Shown: positions 7,472-15,627 of the stretch, piece by piece
Numbering within the stretch: the stretch's first letter is position 1
Layout of the letters: the number at the start of each line of letters is the position of its first letter
NCBI GenBank assembly: GCA_030835305.1
Contig: JAURPJ010000097.1
Location: forward strand, 1 to 64,000
Direction of reading: 5' to 3'
From: Verrucomicrobiota bacterium
GTDB lineage: Bacteria; Verrucomicrobiota; Verrucomicrobiia; Verrucomicrobiales; Akkermansiaceae
Length of the DNA stretch: 64,000 bases
Made by a program: the position numbers and the translations under genes
Notes under the pieces: model-generated
The model's input: the letters and a program-made list of their open reading frames with translations, nothing else
What the model was told of the DNA's origin: nothing
The model's database searches: none

Positions 7472-8347
7472 ATGTCCCTTTCGGTTCATTCTCCTGCCCC
7501 TATCCCACTCTACCAATGGCAGGAGTACGCAATCCTCCATCGTAAAGAGGTTCAAGAAATCACAGTTTCGATGCGCGCCCGAAAATCCCGGGACGAGAAG
7601 CACCCGGTATACGATTTCCTGCACACCTATTATTCCTTCCCTCTTGGTCGACTTGAAAGGTGGCATCCCGGAGTTGGCATCCACCTTGAAGTCGATCAAA
7701 GCATTGATTTGCCCGAAAAATACTATCAGCGCAGCAATGCCGTCGCCTGGATTGATCCCGAAAAGCTCACGCCGAAAGGCCGGGAACGGATCCAATGGAC
7801 CCGTCGACTATTATCGATAACCCAGTCACGCCCTCCCAACTTTGCCTGCCACGGTCTCCACGAATGGGCCATGGTTTATTCCGGATCGGACGTCCGGCAT
7901 CGCGAAAGCGCACCTTTGCGACTGCCACAAAAGGAAATCGACGCTCTGGTTTCAAGCCGCCCGCTCTGCTGTTCACACTTCGACGCCTTCCGATTTTTCG
8001 CTCCTGACACCATTCCGCGCAATCGCTTTTCACCTACCCTCCTCACCCGGGAAGATCACGAACAACCGGGCTGTATCCATGCCAACATGGATCTTTATAA
8101 ATGGGCCTACAAAAGTTCCCCGTGGATTTCGTCCGATCTGCTTCGCAAGACTCTCTTCTTTGCCATCGAAGCCCGCATCATTGATATGAGGGCCTCACCC
8201 TACGACCTTTCGGAATACGGCTATTCGCCAATTCCCATCGAAACCCCTGAAGGAAGACGCGAGTATGAGCGCTTACAAAGCGAACTCTATCGCAGGGGAC
8301 TTAAGCTACGGTCGGAATTGATTGCAGCCCTGGAAAAAATTCTGTGA
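7472..8347 (+). CDS. Conserved protein, often labelled 3-methyladenine DNA glycosylase
   Basis: The 291-residue cytoplasmic protein closely follows a family common in actinobacteria and scattered elsewhere, whose members are labelled 3-methyladenine DNA glycosylase without a known glycosylase fold. Conserved blocks are HPVYDFLHTYYSFPLGRLERWHPG (residues about 44-67), FACHGLHEWAMVY, CCSHFDAFRFFAPD, QPGCIHANMDLYKWAYK and RASPYDLSEYGYSPIPIETPEGR. The histidines, cysteines and aspartates in HGLHEW, CSHFD and CIHANMDL could form a metal or catalytic site. There are no signal peptide or membrane segments. The gene stands alone 230 bases before purB. The glycosylase label is a family convention, and I would not infer a reaction from it. 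Confidence 0.75.
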   Translation: MSLSVHSPAPIPLYQWQEYAILHRKEVQEITVSMRARKSRDEKHPVYDFLHTYYSFPLGRLERWHPGVGIHLEVDQSIDLPEKYYQRSNAVAWIDPEKLTPKGRERIQWTRRLLSITQSRPPNFACHGLHEWAMVYSGSDVRHRESAPLRLPQKEIDALVSSRPLCCSHFDAFRFFAPDTIPRNRFSPTLLTREDHEQPGCIHANMDLYKWAYKSSPWISSDLLRKTLFFAIEARIIDMRASPYDLSEYGYSPIPIETPEGRREYERLQSELYRRGLKLRSELIAALEKIL

Positions 8348-8423
8348 CTGCCACCCTAAAAAATTGCGCCTTCTGATTTTGAAGGAATCGACCACGTCAG
8401 CGAGACAGTCGGCTGGGGCATCC

Positions 8424-8448
8424 ATGTCGGGTCAGACCAACCCGACAT
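8424..8448. repeat. REP-like palindrome
   Basis: ATGTCGGGT and ACCCGACAT form a perfect 9-bp stem around CAGACCA. It lies mid-way in the 233-base gap before purB and has no T run, so it is unlikely to be a terminator. It is shaped like the dispersed palindromes found between genes of many bacteria. No second copy was seen in this window. Confidence 0.5.
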
Positions 8449-8580
8449 ACCATCGCTAAACTTGAGGCAAAGCCCCATTTTGAGCAAGTCGCGGAGATTC
8501 TCGGAACTCGATTGAAGGAGTTCTCTCGCTGATGTCGATTTAGAGTTTCAAATTCAACGATTTGCGGTTTTCCTCCCGCC

Positions 8581-9999
8581 ATGATTCCCAATATCCTAGC
8601 CGAAAGATACGCCGCAGCCAAAATCCGCGAAATCTGGTCACCGGAGGGCCGTATCATTCTGGAGCGTGACTTCTGGATCGCGGTGATGAAAGGACAGCAA
8701 AACCTTGGCCTCGATATACCAGACGAAGCGATCGAAGCCTATAAATCGGCCAAAAATCAGATCAATCTCGCCTCCATCGACGAGCGGGAGCGGCTGACCC
8801 GTCACGATGTAAAGGCCCGGATCGAGGAATTCAACGACCTCGCCGGACACGAACACATTCACAAAGGAATGACTTCTCGGGATCTTACCGAGAACGTCGA
8901 GCAGCTCCAGGTGTACCGCTCGCTCGAAGTGATCCGCGACAAATCGGTAGCGGTTCTCGCCCGTCTCTCCGAGCACGCCAACCATTGGTCGGACCTCATG
9001 ATCGCGGCCCGCACCCACAATGTGGCGGCCCAGCCCACGACCTTTGGCAAGCGAATTTCGATGTTTGGCGAAGAGATTCTCAGCGCCTTCCACAATCTTG
9101 AATCAATCCTTCAATCTTACCCGGTCCGGGGCTTGAAAGGTGCGGTGGGCACCCAGATGGACCAGGTTTCCCTCTTCAACGGTGACACGGCCAAAGTTGC
9201 CAAATTGGACGAGCAGGTCCGTGGCCACCTTGGTCTCCCCAAGGCCTGGACCAATGTAGGGCAGGTCTATCCGCGCTCGCTCGATTTTAGAGTGGTGAGC
9301 GCTTTGGTCGATCTCGCATCCGGCCCTTCCTCGCTCGCAAAAACCCTCCGCCTCATGGCAGGTCACGAAACCGCATCGGAAGGCTTTGCAAAAGGCCAGA
9401 CCGGTTCCTCCGCCATGCCGCACAAGATGAACTCGCGATCTTGCGAGCGCGTCAACGGCTTTCATGCCATTCTCAAAGGCCATCTCACCATGGCCTCCAA
9501 TCTCGCCGGAGATCAATGGAACGAGGGCGATGTCTCCTGTTCCGTGGTGCGCCGCGTCATGCTGCCCGACGCTTTTTATGCCATCGACGGACTGTATGAA
9601 ACCTTCCTCACCATTTTGGGCCAGATGGATGCCTATCCTGCCGTCATTGAGAAAGAGAACACCCACTACCTCCCCTTCCTCCTCACCACGACCATCATGA
9701 TGGAAGCGGTGAAAGCAGGAGTGGGTCGCGAGACCGCCCATGAAGCGATCAAGGAACACGCCGTCGCAACTGTGCACGATCTCAGAAATGGCAAAGCCAG
9801 CGAGAATAACCTGCTTCAGCGCATAGAAGAGGACGAGCGACTCCCTTTGGATTCCGGCGCGCTGGCCCAAATCCTCGCACAAGGTCGCGACAACGTTGGA
9901 CAAGCCAAGGCTCAAATCGCCAACTTTGACCAAGAAATCGCGGCTCTCAAATCAGGATATCCCGAAGCTGCCACCTATTCCCCGGGCTCAATCCTCTAG
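8581..9999 (+). CDS. purB: Adenylosuccinate lyase
   Basis: The enzyme releases fumarate from SAICAR and from adenylosuccinate, two steps of purine synthesis. The protein has 472 residues. The fumarate-lyase signature GQTGSSAMPHKMN lies at residues 272-284 and holds the mobile-loop catalytic serine. HKGMTSRDLTENVEQLQ (94-110) and TFGKR (154-158) supply further active-site residues, including the TSxD substrate loop. The C-terminus follows the long-form PurB of eukaryotes and some bacteria (AHEAIKEHAVAT, LDSGALAQIL), not the 430-residue Bacillus type. It is a single gene with ndk 210 bases downstream in the same direction. The ATG at 8581 has only a weak ribosome binding site, but the N-terminus aligns with the family. 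Confidence 0.95.
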   Translation: MIPNILAERYAAAKIREIWSPEGRIILERDFWIAVMKGQQNLGLDIPDEAIEAYKSAKNQINLASIDERERLTRHDVKARIEEFNDLAGHEHIHKGMTSRDLTENVEQLQVYRSLEVIRDKSVAVLARLSEHANHWSDLMIAARTHNVAAQPTTFGKRISMFGEEILSAFHNLESILQSYPVRGLKGAVGTQMDQVSLFNGDTAKVAKLDEQVRGHLGLPKAWTNVGQVYPRSLDFRVVSALVDLASGPSSLAKTLRLMAGHETASEGFAKGQTGSSAMPHKMNSRSCERVNGFHAILKGHLTMASNLAGDQWNEGDVSCSVVRRVMLPDAFYAIDGLYETFLTILGQMDAYPAVIEKENTHYLPFLLTTTIMMEAVKAGVGRETAHEAIKEHAVATVHDLRNGKASENNLLQRIEEDERLPLDSGALAQILAQGRDNVGQAKAQIANFDQEIAALKSGYPEAATYSPGSIL

Positions 10000-10209
10000 A
10001 ATCAAGCAACAGCACAAAAAATTCATTGATGCTCAGGAGGTCTACAAGCTTGAGTAGAAAGATATCACAACCCGCGCTGCCGGGCTTTTATTGGAAGAAA
10101 TCAAAGCTAAAATGGGAAGCCTTGAGATAATACTAGGCCTGTAATTTCATGCTGCCGGTTCCACATCGGGTTTGACACCGCCCAGCCTGTTGCGTAGGTC
10201 CCCACCGAC

Positions 10210-10647
10210 ATGGCACAAGAAACGACTCTCATCCTCTTCAAACCCGACGCGATCAAACAGGACCTCGTTGGCACTGTCCTCGCCCGCTACCAGACCGAGG
10301 GATTCAAAATCCGGGGCATTAAAATGATGTCTCTTTCCGACGAGATTCTCGCAGAGCACTACGCCCACATCGCAGAAATGCCCTTCTTCCCATCCGTGCG
10401 CAGCTTCATGCAGGAGACTCCTGTCGTTGCTCTCGCTCTCAGCGGGGAAGACGTCATCAGCCGTGTGCGGGACCTTCTCGGACCGACTGACTCCAAGGAA
10501 GCGGCTGCCGGAACCATTCGCGGTGACTTTGGTGAAAAGTCCGAGGACTCCAAGATGCGCAACATCTGCCACGCCTCCGACAGCTCCGAAGCTGCTGAGA
10601 TGGAACTCAAGCGCTTCTTCGACGAGGACGAGATCGTCAGTTACTAG
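10210..10647 (+). CDS. ndk: Nucleoside diphosphate kinase
   Basis: This enzyme transfers the terminal phosphate of ATP to other nucleoside diphosphates through a phosphohistidine. The 145-residue protein has the family start TLILFKPDAIKQ (K11 binds ATP phosphates) and the active-site motif NICHASDS with catalytic H121. AGTIRGDFG at 100-108 is the usual nucleotide loop. The conserved glycine after the active histidine (HGSDS) is alanine here, a tolerated change. It is transcribed alone and ends at the hairpin at 10675. Confidence 0.95.
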   Translation: MAQETTLILFKPDAIKQDLVGTVLARYQTEGFKIRGIKMMSLSDEILAEHYAHIAEMPFFPSVRSFMQETPVVALALSGEDVISRVRDLLGPTDSKEAAAGTIRGDFGEKSEDSKMRNICHASDSSEAAEMELKRFFDEDEIVSY

Positions 10648-10674
10648 ATCTCCCGCCTGACTCCTGTTTTCCCA

Positions 10675-10701
10675 AGCCGCTCTGAGTTGAGCGGCTTTTT
10701 T
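10675..10701 (+). terminator. Rho-independent terminator of ndk
   Basis: AGCCGCTC and GAGCGGCT form a perfect 8-bp stem around TGAGTT, followed by six T. Confidence 0.9.
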
Positions 10702-10710
10702 GTGGGTCTA

Positions 10711-12228
10711 TCACCCCTCAAAGTGACTCAAAATCGCGTGAACCAAGCCGTCGATATCGTGCTTTCCAGATTCGATGGATGGGGCCTCGCAGTGGGATTT
10801 AAAAGTCTTGTGAGTGACCGGGCCGATACAAGCGGCTTGGCACCCCTCGGGCCAATCAAGGTCCATTTTGAAGAAATTCTCCACTGTCGACCCGCTTGTG
10901 AAGGTGATCATGTCGGCCCCTTCCTCGCGCAATTGCCTCGCAGCACCAGTGGGATCGGCGGTCTCCGGAACGGTGCGATAGGCGAGACAGGAATCGACGA
11001 TCGCCCCCTGATCCATGAGGCCATCGTAGATGACATCACGGGTTTCCTCTGCCTTCACCCAGAGAATTTTCTGATGCTCGATGCTTTCATTCTTGAAGGC
11101 CTCAAGGAGGCCTTCCGCGACAAAACGCTCCGGCATGAGATCGACCGCAAAACGAAACTCGCGAATCTTGGCTTCAGTGCTGGGCCCAATGGCCGCGATC
11201 CGGCAGCCTCCCAAACTCCGGGCATCCTGATAAGTGGCATAAAAGGCATCGAAAAACTTCTCGACCCCGTTTGGACTTGTGAAGACCAACCAATCATAGG
11301 TGTGGGACTCGGCAACCGACTCCGCAAAATCCTGTCGATCCTGCGGGTGTTCGATTCGAATCGTCGGCAGCTCAATAACATCCGCGCCCAGTTCACCCAG
11401 TCGCTTGCTCAAGCCACCCGCCTGCTCACGCGTTCGGGTCACCACGATCCTTTTTCCGAAGAGCGGTTTGGTTTCGAACCAATTGATCTTCTCCCTCTCC
11501 TTAACCACGTTACCTATGACAGCGACGGCTGGTGACTTAAATTTCTTCTCCTCCACAACGTCCGCAATCGTCTCGAGCGTCCCTTGAACCGTTTGATGCT
11601 TTCCAGTCGTCGCCCACCGGGTCAGCGCAATCGGCGTTTCTGCTGCTGCTCCCTCCTTGATGAACTCGGCACAGATTCCGCGAAGCCGTGAAACCCCCAT
11701 TACAAAGACCTTCGTACCCGGAGTCTTGGCAAGCTGGGCAAAGTCGAGCGAGGTCTCTCCTTTCGTGGGATCTTCATGACCCGTAAAAATGGTCAGCTGC
11801 GAGCAATGGTCGCGATGAGTCACCGGAATCCCGGCATAAGCAGGGCCGGCGATCGTCGAGGAAATCCCGGGCACAATTTCAAACCTCACTCCCGCTTCCG
11901 CTAACTCGGCCGCCTCCTCGCCACCTCGTCCAAAGATCATGGGATCACCCCCTTTGAGTCGCGTGACCACTTTCCCCTGAAGGGTTTTCTCCACAATGAT
12001 AGCGTTGATTTGATCTTGTGGAATGGCATGATCGGCAGCGCGCTTCCCGGCAAAAATCATCTCACACCCCTCCTTGGCCCACCCCACCAACTCAGCGCTG
12101 GAGAGAGCATCGTAAACCAAAACATCGCATTTCTCGATGCACTCCTTGGCCTTGAGAGTGACCAATCCCAGATCTCCCGGACCGGCGCCCACGAGGTAAC
12201 AAATTCCGTTTTCTTGCGCTTCGTTCAT
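10711..12228 (-). CDS. cobA-hemD: Uroporphyrinogen-III C-methyltransferase / uroporphyrinogen-III synthase fusion
   Basis: Two enzymes are fused in 505 residues. Residues 1-250 are the tetrapyrrole methylase that converts uroporphyrinogen III to precorrin-2. It begins CYLVGAGPGDLGLVTLKA, the AdoMet site, and carries RLKGGDPMIFGRGGEE (about 88-103) and YAGIPVTHRD. Residues 255-505 are uroporphyrinogen-III synthase (HemD), starting GKRIVVTRTREQAGGLSKRL and containing DWLVFTSPNGVEKFF and MITFTSGSTVENFF. The HemD half makes the cyclic precursor of heme and the CobA half diverts it to siroheme or cobalamin. The ATG overlaps the hemC stop by four bases, so translation is probably coupled. Such fusions are known in Firmicutes, Chlorobi and Verrucomicrobia. 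Confidence 0.93.
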   Translation of the reverse strand: MNEAQENGICYLVGAGPGDLGLVTLKAKECIEKCDVLVYDALSSAELVGWAKEGCEMIFAGKRAADHAIPQDQINAIIVEKTLQGKVVTRLKGGDPMIFGRGGEEAAELAEAGVRFEIVPGISSTIAGPAYAGIPVTHRDHCSQLTIFTGHEDPTKGETSLDFAQLAKTPGTKVFVMGVSRLRGICAEFIKEGAAAETPIALTRWATTGKHQTVQGTLETIADVVEEKKFKSPAVAVIGNVVKEREKINWFETKPLFGKRIVVTRTREQAGGLSKRLGELGADVIELPTIRIEHPQDRQDFAESVAESHTYDWLVFTSPNGVEKFFDAFYATYQDARSLGGCRIAAIGPSTEAKIREFRFAVDLMPERFVAEGLLEAFKNESIEHQKILWVKAEETRDVIYDGLMDQGAIVDSCLAYRTVPETADPTGAARQLREEGADMITFTSGSTVENFFKMDLDWPEGCQAACIGPVTHKTFKSHCEAPSIESGKHDIDGLVHAILSHFEG

Positions 12229-13145
12229 TTCAGATTTTCAAAAAGTTGATGGGCCACCTCCATTGGCACCACTCCACTTGCCGTGGCCTTGCGTGGCATT
12301 CCGTTTCCTTCGGGGAAAACTCTCGCGCCCATTTCAAGATGCTCGCCCTCCAAGGTCGACCACACTCCAATCGGAGTGGAGCAACCGGCATCCAGCAACC
12401 TCAAAAATTCGCGCTCTGCAAACACCTGATTCCAGGTATCCCCGTGATTCAGAGCATCAATGACGACGCCCACCTCTTCGTCGCCACTCCGAATCTCAAG
12501 ACCCACCGCACCCTGTCCGGCTGCCGGAAAGAAGCTCTTCTCTGCGAGACACTCTACAAAAAGAGGATGACGCTCGATCTCAAACATTCCCACGGTGGGA
12601 TAGCCCAACCGGTTCAGACCGGCTTCCGCCAAAATGATGCCATCGTAGTCTACATCCATCGCCGCTTTTTTAATCCGCGTCGGCACGTTTCCGCGAAGGT
12701 CCACGACCTTGGCTCCGGGCTTGAGAAATTTGACCTGCTTCTCACGACGGACCGAACTGGTTCCGACGTGCGATCCTTTTCCGACCTCGCTCCACGGGAT
12801 TTTACCGATCCAAGCATCCGCAACCGGCGCCCGCTTGAGAACCGAGCGCAGCTGAAAGGGCCTCTCCAGAACGGTCGGAAGATCTTTCAGCGAGTGCACC
12901 GCGACATCGATTTCTCCGGCTTCCAAGGCTAACTCCAGTTCCTTGATGAAAACCCCCTTGTCCCAAATCCCCTCGGCCTTCGCGACTTCATTAAGCGCCA
13001 CATCCGTTCTGCGGTCTCCGGTCGTCTTGATAATCACCCGTTCGACCTCCAACCCCGGAAAGGCAAACGCGAGAGCGGCCTCGGTCATCTCAGCTTGCTT
13101 CAGCGCAAGGGCACTTCCCCGCGTTCCCAATTTTAACGTTTTCAT
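12225..13145 (-). CDS. hemC: Hydroxymethylbilane synthase (porphobilinogen deaminase)
   Basis: The enzyme joins four porphobilinogens into hydroxymethylbilane. The 306-residue protein has the conserved start LKLGTRGSALALKQAE, catalytic D88 in VAVHSLKDLP, the VGTSSVRREKQ motif (127-137) and GNVPTRIKK. Cysteine 255 in LDAGCSTPIG is the attachment site of the dipyrromethane cofactor. It sits between hemA (4 bases upstream) and cobA-hemD (4-base overlap) in the leftward heme operon. Confidence 0.95.
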   Translation of the reverse strand: MKTLKLGTRGSALALKQAEMTEAALAFAFPGLEVERVIIKTTGDRRTDVALNEVAKAEGIWDKGVFIKELELALEAGEIDVAVHSLKDLPTVLERPFQLRSVLKRAPVADAWIGKIPWSEVGKGSHVGTSSVRREKQVKFLKPGAKVVDLRGNVPTRIKKAAMDVDYDGIILAEAGLNRLGYPTVGMFEIERHPLFVECLAEKSFFPAAGQGAVGLEIRSGDEEVGVVIDALNHGDTWNQVFAEREFLRLLDAGCSTPIGVWSTLEGEHLEMGARVFPEGNGMPRKATASGVVPMEVAHQLFENLK

Positions 13146-13148
13146 GTT

Positions 13149-14162
13149 TTATTCGTTCACCGCCGGCAGCGAAGCCTTTTCAATCTCCTCACGGATGATC
13201 TCTTCGCACAGACGGAGTTGTTCCTCCCGCCGTTTCCTCGCCTGATCCGCCATTTCTTGCAAGGTATCAATATCGTAAAGGTAGACTTCCTCGATCTCTC
13301 CGACCTTTGGATCAATATCACGGGGGACAGCAATATCGACCATGATCAGTGGACGGTACTTCCGCTTCCGCCGCACCGCTTCCACGTGCTGGGGTTTCAC
13401 CACGAAGTGAGGAGCACCGGTGGCAGCAATCACGACATCCAGATGAGCCAGCTCCTCCTCCCAACCGCTAAACGGCACCGCCCGACCACCGATTTCCTCG
13501 GCAAGGTCCACCGCCTTGTCAAACGAACGATTCGTCACCATGACCGACGAGGCTCCACGCGACTGCAACGCGCGTGCGGTTTTCCGACTCATCTCACCCG
13601 CTCCAATCACCATGACCGAACTCCCGTTTAGGCGTCCAAAAACCTTCTCCGCCAATTCTACCGAAGCTCCGGCTACCGACGTCGCACCCTCCTGAATCGC
13701 AGTATGAGTGCGGACTTTTTTTCCCACCCCAAAGGCCCGCTGGAAGAGCTTGTTGAGGACCGACTTGGTCCCCCCGCCCTCAAGTGAACGCTGGTAGGCC
13801 TTCTTGACCTGTCCAAAAATTTCTGTCTCCCCGAGCACCATCGAATTCATCCCACTGGCCACCCGGCAAAGATGCTCGGCCGCATCCCGTGCTTCGTGGT
13901 GGTAAAAAACACCTTCGCGTGAGCCGTGATACTCGCGCTGTTCACAAATCCAATTCTCCAGCTCAACCACCCCGCTGCTACCATTCACCACGGCATAGTA
14001 TTCGGTCCGGTTACAAGTCGAGAGCACTACTCCTTCGAGGATATCCTTGGACGAGATCAAGCCCTCGGTCTCTCGATCAAGCGCACCATCCGAAAGCGCA
14101 AATTGCTCCCGAACCTCAACGGGCGCGGTTTCGTGATTCAGTCCCAGACAAACGAGTTTCAT
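13149..14162 (-). CDS. hemA: Glutamyl-tRNA reductase, short form
   Basis: The enzyme reduces glutamyl-tRNA to glutamate-1-semialdehyde, the entry step to tetrapyrroles. The start at 14162 (MKLVCLGLNHETAPVEVRE) matches the family. The longer frame to 14369 adds unrelated sequence read out of ccsA. The catalytic cysteine 50 is in STCNRTE. EIFGQVKKAYQ follows, and the NADPH fold is at VMVIGAGEMSRKTARAL. The protein ends at residue 337, soon after the start of the spinal helix (DIDTLQEMADQARKRREEQ). The roughly 90-residue C-terminal dimerisation domain of typical 420-residue HemA is missing. The stop is clean and hemC follows at once, so this is the natural end. The ATG overlaps the ccsA stop by one base (TGATG). 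Confidence 0.92.
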   Translation of the reverse strand: MKLVCLGLNHETAPVEVREQFALSDGALDRETEGLISSKDILEGVVLSTCNRTEYYAVVNGSSGVVELENWICEQREYHGSREGVFYHHEARDAAEHLCRVASGMNSMVLGETEIFGQVKKAYQRSLEGGGTKSVLNKLFQRAFGVGKKVRTHTAIQEGATSVAGASVELAEKVFGRLNGSSVMVIGAGEMSRKTARALQSRGASSVMVTNRSFDKAVDLAEEIGGRAVPFSGWEEELAHLDVVIAATGAPHFVVKPQHVEAVRRKRKYRPLIMVDIAVPRDIDPKVGEIEEVYLYDIDTLQEMADQARKRREEQLRLCEEIIREEIEKASLPAVNE

Positions 14163-14932
14163 CACAGCTTTGCAAAAACAACGAGTGAGAGGACAAAGAG
14201 AACGGTCAAACCGATCGCCAGTTGTCGACCGGGAAGACCCCGAACAAAATAAACACCAAGTAGAACGGCATAGAGAACCCAGGTGATGGTCGCAACCATC
14301 AGATGAAGGCTGAAATTGCCCTCCGGCATCAAGAGCCCCGCGATGATCCCGGCAGTCAGAATCACCCAACCGACAACCGCGATGCGGGCCATGGCTTTCA
14401 CCAAACGACTGATCGATGGCATCCCGTGAACCAGCCCGCCACCGAATTTATGAGACTTGAGCCGGTAATTCAGGATAAAGAACATCACGCCTGCCACCGC
14501 CGCCAAAGCCAGCGCTCCATAAGAAAGAACGGAGAGAGAAGTGTGAGCCTCACGCCAGGCATCAACCGAATCGGCGCTTATGACATTCTTTTCAAAAAAC
14601 CCAGGAATGAGCGCGATCAGCTGTAGCAAGATCACAAGCGGAGCCGTGAAAACGCCCAGAAGTGAGACCCGGTAGGTTGTTCCAGTGACGAGATAGAAAA
14701 AAGTCAGCGACCAAGCGAGAAACAGGCAAATTTCGCCGACATCGCCCAGAGGACATTGCCCCCGGAGCCCCCCCCGCCAAGCGAGCGCCATGAGTTGGGC
14801 ACCAAAGGCCAGCGTCATCCAGATAAAAGCCACGGGACTCGGTCTCTCCGTGCGAAGTGACATGGCGCCCACAACACCCCCTGCAATTGCAAGAACTGTC
14901 GCGATTACCACCCAGCCGATTCCCATGCCCAT
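14162..14932 (-). CDS. CcsA/HemX-like cytochrome c assembly membrane protein
   Basis: This integral membrane protein has about eight hydrophobic segments and belongs to the CcmC/CcsA/HemX group (cytochrome C assembly family). The REAHTSLSVLSYGALALAAVAG block near the middle holds the conserved histidine seen in CcsA-type heme handling proteins, and NFSLHLMVATITWVLY carries a second. HemX is found beside hemA in many bacteria, where it lowers the amount of glutamyl-tRNA reductase. CcsA proteins bring heme to cytochrome c. The ATG at 14932 has GGAAGG at a good distance and starts just before the first helix. The upstream ATG at 14995 would add 21 polar residues. It is the first gene of ccsA-hemA-hemC-cobA/hemD. 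Confidence 0.8.
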   Translation of the reverse strand: MGMGIGWVVIATVLAIAGGVVGAMSLRTERPSPVAFIWMTLAFGAQLMALAWRGGLRGQCPLGDVGEICLFLAWSLTFFYLVTGTTYRVSLLGVFTAPLVILLQLIALIPGFFEKNVISADSVDAWREAHTSLSVLSYGALALAAVAGVMFFILNYRLKSHKFGGGLVHGMPSISRLVKAMARIAVVGWVILTAGIIAGLLMPEGNFSLHLMVATITWVLYAVLLGVYFVRGLPGRQLAIGLTVLFVLSLVVFAKL

Positions 14933-15054
14933 GTAACTGCCCTTCCCCAGCCAACCTTTCAAGTGCGGATCGGCGGATTCTTTGAGACAATCCATCCTGT
15001 CCCGCGCGCTCTGGCAAGGTCCGGTACCGTCAGCGCAACGGGGAAAACCCTCCC

Positions 15055-15573
15055 TTACATGAATTCCCCTTCGAATTCACCGTCATCCCCATCACTTCCC
15101 TCGAAGTCGACCTCACGAACCCTCTTCTTGTCGCGGAGGGTTTCGACTTGTTTGCGCAGCTTTTCGCGAATCTCGGCGCCATCCCGGACCGCCCGGATAT
15201 TGACCTCGGGAAGAGAACGGTCCGAGGTCTGCAGCACGATGTTCGAAAGTCCAAAAATGCGAAGCCAAAAGGGTTTTTCGAGACGGTTATCCTTCACGCG
15301 GTAAAGCTCAACCTCGTTGATTTCCTGGTTCAGAATTCCCTCATAAATCCGCATCCGCTCGCTCGTGAACTCAAAAACCATCAACTTGGTCCCCAGCCAA
15401 AGCCATCCGCCGTATGCCAAAGGAACGATGGCGGCAATCGCGATCCATGCTGACCACCAATACGCTGCCACGCAAATCAGGATGATGAGAAAAAGCGAGG
15501 CCATCATAGGCCAAAAATTAACAATCTGGTGCGAACGACCCTTCCAAACAATGTTTTCTTCTTTATCTGGCAT
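15055..15573 (-). CDS. PH-domain (bPH2) membrane protein
   Basis: The 172-residue protein has two close hydrophobic helices (about residues 20-40 and 42-62) and then a bacterial PH domain of the YdbS/bPH2 type. Typical segments are ENIVWKGRSHQIVN at the start, LMVFEFTSERMRIYEGILNQEINEVELYRVKD, and IFGLSNIVLQTSDRSLPEVNIRAVRDGAEIREKL. The C-terminal 30 residues are acidic (EGSDGDDGEFEGEF). Family members sit in the inner membrane with no fixed role. The gene is 120 bases upstream of the ccsA start region, in the same direction, and could be co-transcribed with the heme operon. Confidence 0.85.
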   Translation of the reverse strand: MPDKEENIVWKGRSHQIVNFWPMMASLFLIILICVAAYWWSAWIAIAAIVPLAYGGWLWLGTKLMVFEFTSERMRIYEGILNQEINEVELYRVKDNRLEKPFWLRIFGLSNIVLQTSDRSLPEVNIRAVRDGAEIREKLRKQVETLRDKKRVREVDFEGSDGDDGEFEGEFM

Positions 15574-15627
15574 ATTAGCAAGCTGGCGTGATTCTGCGAT
15601 CTCCGCAAGTGCAGAAGGTCACCAGAA

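Noticed and set aside
9103-9933. Long leftward frame opposite purB
   Set aside because: Antisense shadow of purB with no recognisable motifs or ribosome binding site.
10060-10140. Small frame ITTRAAGLLLEEIKAKMGSL between purB and ndk
   Set aside because: Too short, no start codon with a ribosome binding site, and no family match. It may be a fragment but cannot be supported.
14162-14369. Longer N-terminus for hemA
   Set aside because: The added 69 residues are ccsA read in another frame. MKLVCLGLNH at 14162 is the conserved HemA start.
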